Part shown: positions 1-7,774 of the stretch, piece after piece | How positions within the stretch are numbered: the first letter of the stretch is position 1 | How the letters are laid out: every line of letters begins with the position of its first letter | Assembly (NCBI GenBank): GCA_002718285.1 | Contig: PBAR01000008.1 | Location: 1-19,701 of the forward strand | Source: Fidelibacterota bacterium | GTDB taxonomy: Bacteria; Marinisomatota; Marinisomatia; Marinisomatales; UBA1611 | Direction: 5' to 3' | DNA length: 19,701 bases | Notes under the pieces: generated by a model | Told to the model about the DNA's origin: nothing | Databases searched by the model: none | Seen by the model: the letters and a program-made list of their open reading frames with translations, nothing else | Translations under genes and position numbers: made by a program

Positions 1-882
1 TGTTGATCCTTCAGAATCTCTTGGATGTTTAGTAATGATATTCAGTAGTCCATTATGTGCATTTGGACCATATAGCGCAGAACTGGGACCAAAAACTACT
101 TCCAATCTCTCTATATCTTCATTCACGAATGGCAATGTATTACCATAGGCAATATAAAAAGTAGGTTCCATATAGTTGGCACCATCGACTAAAGAAACAA
201 ACCTACCATTGAAAGCACTCATAAATCCCCTCACATTTAATGCAGTTCTTCCCATACCCGCCTGATATACTTCAACCCCTCTTACAGTTTTTAGAATAGC
301 TCCCAAATCACCGCCTGCAGTTTTTCTTATTTGTTTTTCAGAAACTGCAGCAATTGTTATCGGTGCATCAATAAGCTTCTCTTTTTTCTTAGATGCAGAA
401 ACAACAACCTGTTCAATTTCAAGAGCATCACTTTCTAATAAGAAATTCAAATTATCATGGAATGGTGCCTTTAAAAGAAGATTCTCTTCTTCTATTTCTT
501 CAATACCCAATTTTGAAGAAAAACTATCATCATCATCTTCTTCAGATTCTATTTCATACTCTGATATATAGAGCTCAATCTCCTTTGATTTATAACCAAT
601 ATAGGTAACCATAATTGTATATTTTCCAGGATCAATATTATCTATTCTGTAATTTCCAACTGAATCAGTTGTAGCTCCCTGGTATGTCCTTTTTAGGATA
701 ATATTTGCACCTAGAAGCGGTGATGAGTTAGTGTCAGTTACTTTTCCTGTTATATAGTGGCTTGATTGAGGATAAATAAGCGTTGATGAAAATATAAACA
801 TTAAAAAACATCTTGCTATCCAAATAAATATATATTTCTGAAACAAGCCAATATTATTAGATGTAGGTAATATATTTATCAT
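1..882 (-). CDS. TonB-dependent receptor, N-terminal part (runs off the left edge)
   Basis: This is the first 294 codons of an outer-membrane receptor for active uptake of an unidentified substrate, energised through TonB/ExbBD. The ATG at 882 is preceded in frame by a stop at 895-897. Residues 15-38 form a signal peptide (KYIFIWIARCFLMFIFSS followed by a TLIYPQ-type end). Residues about 43-105 are a carboxypeptidase-regulatory-like beta-sandwich (ITGKVTDTNSSPLLGANI, then GNYRIDNIDPGKYTI). An acidic linker (ESEEDDDDSF) follows. The plug domain starts at about residue 165 with EQVVVSASKK, continues with VRGVEVYQAG and LNVRGFMSAFNGRF, and reaches the VVFGPSSALYGPNAHNG motif and LLNIITK. The barrel lies outside the window. 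This fits FCB-group receptors, but no SusD partner is visible and the substrate is unknown. It lies 27 bp after the phosphatase gene on the same strand, so it may be the third gene of the STAS/SpoIIE operon. No Shine-Dalgarno is visible. Confidence 0.9.
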   Translation of the reverse strand, partial: MINILPTSNNIGLFQKYIFIWIARCFLMFIFSSTLIYPQSSHYITGKVTDTNSSPLLGANIILKRTYQGATTDSVGNYRIDNIDPGKYTIMVTYIGYKSKEIELYISEYEIESEEDDDDSFSSKLGIEEIEEENLLLKAPFHDNLNFLLESDALEIEQVVVSASKKKEKLIDAPITIAAVSEKQIRKTAGGDLGAILKTVRGVEVYQAGMGRTALNVRGFMSAFNGRFVSLVDGANYMEPTFYIAYGNTLPFVNEDIERLEVVFGPSSALYGPNAHNGLLNIITKHPRDSEGST

Positions 883-909
883 TGATATATAGAATTAAAT
901 AAAAGCTAA

Positions 910-3900
910 TTAGTTTATTTTTTTTATAATTACGAATGTCATATCATCTTTTAATTCTGCTTGGCCACCAAGCCAATCGTTACAAAGATCCACCAGTCCA
1001 TTTTTTATTTCCTCTGCCGATTTTGAAGACATAGATTTAATTGCTTCTAGAGTCCGATCATATCCTACCATTTCATTATTATTATTTTCTGCTTCAGGTA
1101 AACCGTCAGACATCATTATTAATATATCACCTTTGTTCTTAAAAGGTATTTCCTGCAACATATGAATTGCTGCCGGAAAAGAGCCTAATGGTAAAGCCCC
1201 AACTAATACTTCTTCTATTTCACCTTTTTCAGAAGAATAAAGATAGGCTGGAGGCATCCCTGCTGATGAAAATTGAATCACATCATCTTGAATATTCGCA
1301 ATGTTGAGACACATCCTGTTCAATCCAATATTCATTTTTAATAGTGTTTTATTTAATGAATCGAGGGTTGATACCGGGTCTTCTTCTACAAGAGAGTTCA
1401 TTGCTGTTTTCGTAATTGAAACCACATTCCCAGAAGTAAGACCATGACCAGTAGCATCTCCACAAATTGCTATCCATTTACCATCTTTTTTCTGCATAAA
1501 ATCAAAAAAGTCACCTCCAACTTCTGTAGCAGTTTGTTGAAAACCAACCATTTCATAATCATCTGTTTTTGGCATCTCCGATGGCAACATACCTTGCTGA
1601 AATTCTCTAGCATCTTCCATTTCCGCCTGTTGCCGAGCAATCTCGGCTTCTCTAAGTTCTTGCGCTTCTTTACTTTTCTTACGATAATTAATAAAATTAA
1701 TGATGGAAAAACTAAGCAATAAAATAAGACCACCCCAAAATGGAACTGCAGTTTTCGGGTTTAGATACCAAACTCTGCGAATAATAAATGGGATTGTGAT
1801 TATGTTTGATTGCCTCACACGGTTGTCAACGGCCTGAATTTCAAGTTTGTATTCTCCTACTTTTTCAGGGATAAAAGAGATCCGCTCTGATAGTTGAAAA
1901 GAAGACCAATCATCTTTATCGCTTCCTATTTGAACTATTCTTTTTCTATACTTAATATTTGAATTTGTGGGTTTGTATAACAATGGATTAGTATTGATAT
2001 AGAATCTATCTCTTGTGACACCTTCAAGATAATCATTTTGAAGGTCATTAAATATTATATCTGCTTCTGGTGTTACAATATTTTTTACTTTCAGCTTGAA
2101 TGGATCATCATCAATATTAAAAATTGAGATTCCTTTTTTACCTCCTATAACAATTACATTAGAATTAATTGCCGCAATAGCTCCTATTGAATTACTATTC
2201 AAACCATCTGATTCATGCATAGTAAACCAATCACCATCGGAAAAACAACTAACACCACCGCCAAAGGTTCCCGCCCACATTCTGCTACCATCAAAGTGCA
2301 AAGAAAATAACTCATTATGGCCAAGACCATCAGTGTCACGGATCATCTGAAAAATGCTTCCATTCAAGACTCCTATTCCCGCCGATTCTGTTCCTGCCCA
2401 TATTCTACTTTCGGGGCCTATAGCGATTGATATGACACGTTTATCATCTAAGCCTTGGTCATATAACTGAAATCTTTTTCCATCATAGATACTAACTCCG
2501 GCTTTATAGCAAGCAATCACAAGATCTCCATTATTTTTCTGCGTAATATCTTGGACATGGTTCGATGGTAATCCGTCTTGGATTGTAAATGTATAAAATC
2601 CTTTACCATCAAACCGTGTAAGTCCTGACCGTTTGGACCCAGTCCAGATACGAGACTCATCTAGATTATCGATATGAACTGAAGTGACTAAGTTCGATGG
2701 CAATCCATCTTTCCTATTAAAATTATTAAAATTCGATCCATTAAATTTAGAAAGCCCTCTTGAAGAAGCGATCCAAAGCGTGCCTTTAGAGTCCATATCT
2801 AGATCCAGTATTGTATTGGATGGTAAGCCGTCAACTTTCGTGAAATGATCAGAAATTATTCCAGTTTCAAGAATGAATAATCCATTATTTGTAGCAATAT
2901 AAACATTCTCATTTCTTGAAATCAGATCATATACCATTCCACCAGTTTCTAAACCATCTTCAACACCAATATTAGTAAATGTGCTTGGATCCTGTAGGAA
3001 AACACCCATCCCAAAGGTTGAATACCAGACTTCACTTTTAGAGACTACTGTGATATCCCTTACAGGTGTTTTATTTAAAGCTAAATTATTATCACCTGCA
3101 GGGGTATACTGTTTTATAATACCTTTATTTAATTGATATATACCTTTTTTTGAGCCAATAAGAATTGACTCTGGACTGATTTTAGCTAGTGATAAAACAT
3201 TGATATTTTTTTTCAGCAGTTCCAAACTTCCATTCTCTTTTTCCAACCAGAAACCTCTGTTTGTACCAAAATATTTAATTTTTCCATCAATAAGCAAGGT
3301 CTGAATCTCAATCTTTTTATCCGGAAATTTAATTTGTTCAGAATTAAATGATTCCCCGCTTTTACGAATTAAAGTACTCTTTGCAACGAACCAATATTCA
3401 TTCCCTTTAACATGCACGTATTTTATTTTTTCATTAGGGAACCCTTTACCCATGTAAGATATATCACTTCCATCAAACAGTATATTCTCCAAGTTAGTGG
3501 AAATAAAAAGCTTAGAATCTAAATTCTTAATAGAGTAAATATCTGTACCTTGAATAATATCTGTTTTTTTAAAAGAATCATTTTCAAGTTCATATATCCC
3601 TTTACTCGATGTTGCAGCATATATTTTATTATTATGGCTTTTTACTTTAATAATATTATCTGCGGGGAGTCCATCTAATGCACCATATTTTTTTATTATT
3701 GTTCCATCTATCATAGTAATCCCGTTCTGGGTCCCAATCCATATCCTATCATTATCATCTTTTTCTATGTCAAAAACATAATTACTAGAAAGCCCATCAG
3801 TATAAACAAATTGCTTCCACTGACCATGTAAAATATCTGCTTGAATAAGAGTTGAAAGTGCAAATAAAATAATTAGATTAGTATGGATAAGATTCTTCAT
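910..3900 (-). CDS. Propeller/Y_Y_Y sensor fused to SpoIIE/RsbU-type PP2C phosphatase
   Basis: This is a membrane-anchored sensor with a serine phosphatase output. Numbered from the ATG at 3900: signal peptide 1-20 (LIILFALSTLIQA); about 600 residues of two-component-regulator propeller repeats, with at least nine GL-type repeat starts (DGLSSN, three DGLPSN, DGLGHN, DGLNSN and others), each followed by IWIGT/NG-like strands, probably two seven-bladed propellers; a Y_Y_Y domain at about 620-700 (SDKDDWSSF, VGEYKLEIQAVDN); one membrane helix at about 719-738; a charged coiled coil at about 740-767 leading into REFQQGMLP; and a PP2C domain from about 785 to the end. The metal-binding acidic motifs GGDFFDF, GDATGHG, MMSDGLPEA and LKDDMTF are intact, so it should be active. 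The family normally dephosphorylates STAS anti-anti-sigma proteins, and a STAS gene lies immediately upstream. The ATG at 3945 would extend the protein by 15 residues and overlap the STAS stop. The 3900 start is preferred because it gives a standard signal peptide. Ligand and target are unknown. Confidence 0.9.
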   Translation of the reverse strand: MKNLIHTNLIILFALSTLIQADILHGQWKQFVYTDGLSSNYVFDIEKDDNDRIWIGTQNGITMIDGTIIKKYGALDGLPADNIIKVKSHNNKIYAATSSKGIYELENDSFKKTDIIQGTDIYSIKNLDSKLFISTNLENILFDGSDISYMGKGFPNEKIKYVHVKGNEYWFVAKSTLIRKSGESFNSEQIKFPDKKIEIQTLLIDGKIKYFGTNRGFWLEKENGSLELLKKNINVLSLAKISPESILIGSKKGIYQLNKGIIKQYTPAGDNNLALNKTPVRDITVVSKSEVWYSTFGMGVFLQDPSTFTNIGVEDGLETGGMVYDLISRNENVYIATNNGLFILETGIISDHFTKVDGLPSNTILDLDMDSKGTLWIASSRGLSKFNGSNFNNFNRKDGLPSNLVTSVHIDNLDESRIWTGSKRSGLTRFDGKGFYTFTIQDGLPSNHVQDITQKNNGDLVIACYKAGVSIYDGKRFQLYDQGLDDKRVISIAIGPESRIWAGTESAGIGVLNGSIFQMIRDTDGLGHNELFSLHFDGSRMWAGTFGGGVSCFSDGDWFTMHESDGLNSNSIGAIAAINSNVIVIGGKKGISIFNIDDDPFKLKVKNIVTPEADIIFNDLQNDYLEGVTRDRFYINTNPLLYKPTNSNIKYRKRIVQIGSDKDDWSSFQLSERISFIPEKVGEYKLEIQAVDNRVRQSNIITIPFIIRRVWYLNPKTAVPFWGGLILLLSFSIINFINYRKKSKEAQELREAEIARQQAEMEDAREFQQGMLPSEMPKTDDYEMVGFQQTATEVGGDFFDFMQKKDGKWIAICGDATGHGLTSGNVVSITKTAMNSLVEEDPVSTLDSLNKTLLKMNIGLNRMCLNIANIQDDVIQFSSAGMPPAYLYSSEKGEIEEVLVGALPLGSFPAAIHMLQEIPFKNKGDILIMMSDGLPEAENNNNEMVGYDRTLEAIKSMSSKSAEEIKNGLVDLCNDWLGGQAELKDDMTFVIIKKIN

Positions 3901-3931
3901 TAAAAAAATAAATTTAATTGATATAAGGATA

Positions 3932-4291
3932 TTAGTGTTTTTCAACCAAACTTTCTAAAGCAACTTTATCTTCAGAGTAAAATTCAGCATAAGCCGCCAA
4001 TCCCATCATTTTAAGTTTCTTTTCAAGATGTTGATCAACATTGGTAAAAATGAGTTTCCCATTCTTGGCATTAATTGACCCTATAAGACTAATCAGAACA
4101 GAGACACCATAATTATTTACTTCGACACATTTGCTGAAGTTTATTATGAAATGGACAAATTCCTGTGCCAATAGATCATCTATTATCTCAATAATTTCTT
4201 TTGCCTGAAAATCATTAAATGGACCATCAAGTTTTAATATTGCAGTAGGAGCAATTTTTTCTATCGCTGTATTTAATGTTTTTGTTGCCAT
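3932..4291 (-). CDS. STAS-domain protein (anti-sigma antagonist-like) lacking the usual phospho-serine
   Basis: A 119-residue single-domain protein of SpoIIAA/RsbV type. The fold is recognisable: a first strand ILKLDGPF (18-25), helix 27-42, strand FVHFIINFSKCVEV (45-58), the loop before the second helix, strand KLIFTNV (79-85) and helix KKLKMMGLAAYAEFY. In active anti-anti-sigma factors the loop reads roughly D-S-S/T-G-L-G and carries the phosphorylated Ser or Thr. Here it is N59-N60-Y61-G62-V63-S64, so the phospho-acceptor position is not Ser or Thr. The gene is followed by the propeller-SpoIIE phosphatase, whose start is within about 30 bp of this stop. Such pairs normally form a partner switch with an anti-sigma kinase, but no such kinase is visible here. 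It could be a constitutively active antagonist, a docking subunit, or a protein phosphorylated elsewhere. No Shine-Dalgarno precedes the ATG. Confidence 0.85.
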   Translation of the reverse strand: MATKTLNTAIEKIAPTAILKLDGPFNDFQAKEIIEIIDDLLAQEFVHFIINFSKCVEVNNYGVSVLISLIGSINAKNGKLIFTNVDQHLEKKLKMMGLAAYAEFYSEDKVALESLVEKH

Positions 4292-4492
4292 TCTAATCTA
4301 TGTATCTAAAGTTTCTTACCACGTACATCATCTGTAGAATTTAAAATCTTATACAGCACTTAATCAAAAAAAAACCCCTATTGGTGAAATATAGAATTAT
4401 ATTAAAAACAATTGAGTTAATCTTGAAAAATGAAAAACATTTTTATTGAAGATTGAAAAAAAATCAATCTAATATCATTAAGGATGGTGTAT
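4292..4492. other. Intergenic region between STAS gene and nuclease gene
   Basis: 201 bp, very AT-rich. It must hold the promoter of the STAS-phosphatase-receptor operon (minus strand, upstream of 4291) and the end of the nuclease transcript. I see no clear -35/-10 pair. A run of nine A's followed by CCCC lies at about 4365-4378. Two AT-rich hairpins lie near the nuclease end and are listed separately. Confidence 0.5.
4426..4469 (-). terminator. Two tandem AT-rich hairpins after the nuclease gene, weak terminator candidate
   Basis: Reading the minus strand after the nuclease stop at 4493, GATTGA/TCAATC (4464-4469 with 4451-4456) closes a 7-nt T loop. AAAAATG/CATTTTT (4438-4444 with 4426-4432) then closes a 5-nt T loop. 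The stems are AT-rich and weak and have no GC clamp. They may end the pepA-nuclease transcript, but they could be chance in such AT-rich DNA. Confidence 0.25.
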
Positions 4493-6268
4493 TTATTTTA
4501 ATAAAATTAATTTTCTTGAGATTAAGAATTTACCAGTCCCTATTCTTAATAAATAAACACCGCTTGGACAATTACTACAGTTCCAATTATACTGATAAAT
4601 ACCCGGGGAAAAATCATCTTCATCTAATTTTTCAATAAATCTGCCATAAATATCATATATTTCAAATGACATCTGCCCCATTTCTCTATTTACTGAAATA
4701 ATAATATTTGTTCTATGATTAAAGGGGTTAGGAAAGTTTGAACAAATTATAAATTCTTCTAAAGTATGATTTTCTTCCTTTATTCCTACAATATCTTCAA
4801 GAGAGATATCAAAGATCCTAGGTAAATGATCGGAAGCTTCATTTGTATCATCTAACTGCAACCCATATTGATTTAAAATATCTGAATCCATAGCAAGTGT
4901 ATTTAAAATATAATTTTTTCCTGGAAAAATAGTTGCATCAGAATAAAATACATAATCCAATTTACCAGGGCTGAATGAACTTTCATCTGATCTCCATGTG
5001 TATCCCATCCGTTTTTGAGTATGAAGGGAAAAAAGATCTATAATAGCTGTAGAATCCCAGTCTGGAAGAAAATCTGTACCGTATTCGGTTTCATCGTAAA
5101 TATCTCCAGTTCTGATTGTTTCAACTTGCTGTCGATACCCAACAAAATTGAAATCTCCAACATGGACAAAAGGTGTGCTGTTTTCTAAATCAAATGGGCC
5201 ATCCTGATTTAAAATCCAATCACGCCATACAGAAATAAATTCATCTACCTGCTTCTGACGATTGATATTGTCATCGCAACAGGATAGGTGGGAGTTAATA
5301 ATCAAAAGATCTTTACCTAATTCATCCCTTGTATCTAATAAAGCAGCCATGGTTCTTTCTGAAGAGATTAAATTTGCATCATTCAAAATAGGAAAACGGG
5401 AAAGGACTACCAAATCTCTGTAAGTCCAACTGGCGTGCCATTCTTCTTCAGGAAACCAGGATTGAATTATCTCATCAATCTCATCCCAATCAGTGTGCTC
5501 TTGAAGTGCAATTATATCAGGATCCAATGCTTGAAAAATCCTTTTAAATCTAGGTTGTCTATCCGAGTCTAATATTCCAGTCCACAATGTGTTATAACTA
5601 AGAATTCGAATATCATTTATATTAGATCTCTCCAAAGAAATAGGCTCTGCCAATGGTACTTCATCTTCATCAATATTAAACAAAATTCCTTCAATCTCAT
5701 TTGGCACATAATCAGAATTAGCTTGAGAATTAGAAATTGCAATTTTGCCTTCACTTAAAACCCGAGAACCATTTAATGTTAAGACATTAGAATCACGAGC
5801 TATAGCAACTTCAAATTCTGAGGATGTTATAGTTGGCCCTATACGCAATGTTAGGTCATTCTGCCATACATTCTCAACACCTTCACTATTATAAAATAAT
5901 CCTTCTCGCTCACCAAAAATCCATTCCAGTTCCGCACCAATCCCGTTAAAAACTAGTCCAGTTGATGCATTATTGTCCGAGTCAATGTAAAGGTGAAATG
6001 CGTTCATATCTTGCATTAAAAATTCACCATTATAAAAATTAAAGTATATAAATAAAAATTCCTGATCGTAAGTAATTTTCACATCAGCAAAATCAGCGCC
6101 TAATCCATCACCTACGTTATCAGAATATGCAATAGAAATATTTTGCCAATCAGAAAATTTTCCATCAATAATTATTGGATGCCCTCCAAATAAACCCACA
6201 AATAAAAATGGACTGACTATGCAGTAAATCAGCCCATTGAATATGATAAAATCCGTATATTTAGACAT
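4493..6268 (-). CDS. Secreted endonuclease/exonuclease/phosphatase-family enzyme with type IX-like sorting tail
   Basis: A 591-residue exported hydrolase of the DNase I-like superfamily. A hydrophobic N-terminus (8-28) serves as signal peptide. Residues about 32-160 resemble a family 9 carbohydrate-binding-like beta domain (IDGKFSDWQ, DVKITYDQEFLFIYF). The catalytic domain spans about 219-490, with the superfamily residues N226 (SYNT), E257 (LQEH), H327 (NSHLS), D372 and N374 (GDFN), D438 (LDYV) and D480-H481 (SDH) all present. The last 85 residues form a Por-type sorting domain: FPNPFN at 512-517, DIYGRF, GIYQYNW and GVYLLRI, ending KLILLK. The substrate could be DNA, RNA or a phosphodiester lipid; the family does not decide. 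Its ATG overlaps the pepA stop by 8 nt, so the two are translationally linked. A role in scavenging phosphorus or nucleic acid outside the cell is inference. Confidence 0.85.
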   Translation of the reverse strand: MSKYTDFIIFNGLIYCIVSPFLFVGLFGGHPIIIDGKFSDWQNISIAYSDNVGDGLGADFADVKITYDQEFLFIYFNFYNGEFLMQDMNAFHLYIDSDNNASTGLVFNGIGAELEWIFGEREGLFYNSEGVENVWQNDLTLRIGPTITSSEFEVAIARDSNVLTLNGSRVLSEGKIAISNSQANSDYVPNEIEGILFNIDEDEVPLAEPISLERSNINDIRILSYNTLWTGILDSDRQPRFKRIFQALDPDIIALQEHTDWDEIDEIIQSWFPEEEWHASWTYRDLVVLSRFPILNDANLISSERTMAALLDTRDELGKDLLIINSHLSCCDDNINRQKQVDEFISVWRDWILNQDGPFDLENSTPFVHVGDFNFVGYRQQVETIRTGDIYDETEYGTDFLPDWDSTAIIDLFSLHTQKRMGYTWRSDESSFSPGKLDYVFYSDATIFPGKNYILNTLAMDSDILNQYGLQLDDTNEASDHLPRIFDISLEDIVGIKEENHTLEEFIICSNFPNPFNHRTNIIISVNREMGQMSFEIYDIYGRFIEKLDEDDFSPGIYQYNWNCSNCPSGVYLLRIGTGKFLISRKLILLK

Positions 6269-7724
6269 TAAGAAGATCTATCACTAATCTTACTCCCCAT
6301 CCTGTTGCACTGCCTTTTGGATTAATGCTATTTGAGTTTCCTCCCCAAGCTGTACCTGCAATGTCAAAGTGCACCCAGGGTATATCTTCTTCTACAAACT
6401 CTTTTAGAAACGCTGCTCCTGCTATCGTTCCAGCCTGACGGGGGGCACCTGTGTTTTTCACATCTGCAATTTTTGATCTGACTTGTTTCTGAAACTCAGG
6501 CCAGAGAGGCAATTCCCAAACTTTTTCATTTGTATTTTTTGAAGATTTTTTAATATGCTCCATCAATTGTTCATTTGTCCCTAAAACTCCTGTTGCTATA
6601 TGACCCAAGGCAACGAGAACAGCACCTGTAAGTGTTGCAAAATCTAGTATATATTCTGGTTTATAGTGTTTACATGCATAAGATAATCCATCCGCCAAAA
6701 TAAGTCGGCCTTCGGCATCAGTATTCAATACTTCAATTGTTTTGCCGTTGTATGCAGTCAAAATATCACCAGGTTTGTAGGCTTTTGCTCCCACTAAATT
6801 CTCAGTGGAAGGAATAATTCCAATAATATTTAGTTTTGGCTTAAGAACCGCCAATGCTTTAAATACACCTAATACAACGGCAGACCCACACATATCATAC
6901 TTCATTTCGTCCATTCTTGAAGACGGTTTAATCGATATTCCTCCAGCATCAAAAGTTAGTCCTTTCCCAACGAGCACTATTGGTTTTTTTGATTTATCGG
7001 ACCCAAAATATTCAAGTAGAATAAACTTTGGAGGTTCATCAGTACCTTGGGAAACACCCGCTAGCCCACCCATGCCCATGGATGTAAATTCTTCACGGTC
7101 AAAAACAGTACAATCCATAGATCCTTCTTTAGCAATCTGTTTCGCTTCTTCAGCAAGCTTTGATGGAGTTGTAACATTTCCAGGATGATTGGCTAAATCT
7201 CTTGAAAAACAGACCGCCTGAGCAATAGCAGACCCTTTTAAGACTGCACTCTTATCACAACCCGCCACATTAACAGAATGGAGTTCAAAATTTTCTGACT
7301 TTTTTGTCTTATAATCAAGAAACTGGTAGCTTCCTAAAACAAGGCCTTCCGCCATAGCCTGGCAACTGTCTGAGCTGGAACAAAAACATTCCACTACCAT
7401 AGAATCTATTTTCTTTTTTATAGCAAAATTAGAGATTTGACCAGCAGCCAGACGCACTCTGTGAGCATTTAATTTCTTTTTTTTACCTAAGCCGATTAAC
7501 AGGACCCTTTTCCCATTAATGTAAAACATATTGACCTCACCGTGCTTTCCTTTTAAGTCACCAAGATCAAATGCCTTTGATAATACATTTTGCCCAGACT
7601 CATCCAAATGGTATCCAAAATCAGTTAATTTTTTTCCTTCAAAAACCCCGATAGCCAATAACCCAGTTGAAGAACTACCGATATCATTTTTATTAATAAC
7701 GCTAATTTTATCTATATAAGTCAT
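6261..7724 (-). CDS. pepA: Leucyl aminopeptidase (M17 family)
   Basis: Cytosolic dimetal aminopeptidase that removes N-terminal residues from peptides. The protein is 487 residues, normal for the family, with an N-terminal macro-like domain (about 1-150) and a C-terminal catalytic domain (about 165-487). The metal ligands K254 and D259 (VGKGLTFDAGG), D277 (KYDMCG), and D336 and E338 (NTDAEGRL) are present. All sit at a constant offset of 16 from the E. coli PepA residues. The catalytic K266 (SIKP) and R340 are also present. The ATG at 7724 has a good Shine-Dalgarno (AAGAGG, 7734-7739), unusual for this window. It lies 50 bp after acetyl-CoA synthetase and overlaps the nuclease gene, so it is probably in the same operon. 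No signal peptide is seen. Some M17 enzymes also act in transcription control or recombination; nothing here suggests that. Confidence 0.96.
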   Translation of the reverse strand: MTYIDKISVINKNDIGSSSTGLLAIGVFEGKKLTDFGYHLDESGQNVLSKAFDLGDLKGKHGEVNMFYINGKRVLLIGLGKKKKLNAHRVRLAAGQISNFAIKKKIDSMVVECFCSSSDSCQAMAEGLVLGSYQFLDYKTKKSENFELHSVNVAGCDKSAVLKGSAIAQAVCFSRDLANHPGNVTTPSKLAEEAKQIAKEGSMDCTVFDREEFTSMGMGGLAGVSQGTDEPPKFILLEYFGSDKSKKPIVLVGKGLTFDAGGISIKPSSRMDEMKYDMCGSAVVLGVFKALAVLKPKLNIIGIIPSTENLVGAKAYKPGDILTAYNGKTIEVLNTDAEGRLILADGLSYACKHYKPEYILDFATLTGAVLVALGHIATGVLGTNEQLMEHIKKSSKNTNEKVWELPLWPEFQKQVRSKIADVKNTGAPRQAGTIAGAAFLKEFVEEDIPWVHFDIAGTAWGGNSNSINPKGSATGWGVRLVIDLLNV

Positions 7725-7733
7725 GGCTATTTA

Positions 7734-7739
7734 CCTCTT
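7734..7739 (-). promoter_or_regulatory. Ribosome binding site of pepA
   Basis: AAGAGG on the minus strand, 9 nt before the ATG at 7724. It supports the chosen start and stands out because most genes in this window have no visible Shine-Dalgarno. Confidence 0.6.
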
Positions 7740-7774
7740 ATGTCCCATTTATGTTTTACTATCAAATAGAAAAT

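Noticed and set aside
2550..2830. Possible DNA repeats (TCGATGGTAATCCGTC-like units about 125-130 bp apart)
   Set aside because: They encode the recurring DGLPSN turn of the propeller blades, so they are protein repeats and not a separate DNA element.
4453..4638. 61-codon plus-strand ORF over the nuclease 3' end
   Set aside because: It is antisense to the sorting domain, AT-rich and lacks any ribosome binding site.
6805..7188. 127-codon plus-strand ORF inside pepA
   Set aside because: It is antisense to a well-conserved catalytic domain, Pro/Ser-rich and without a domain; a shadow ORF.
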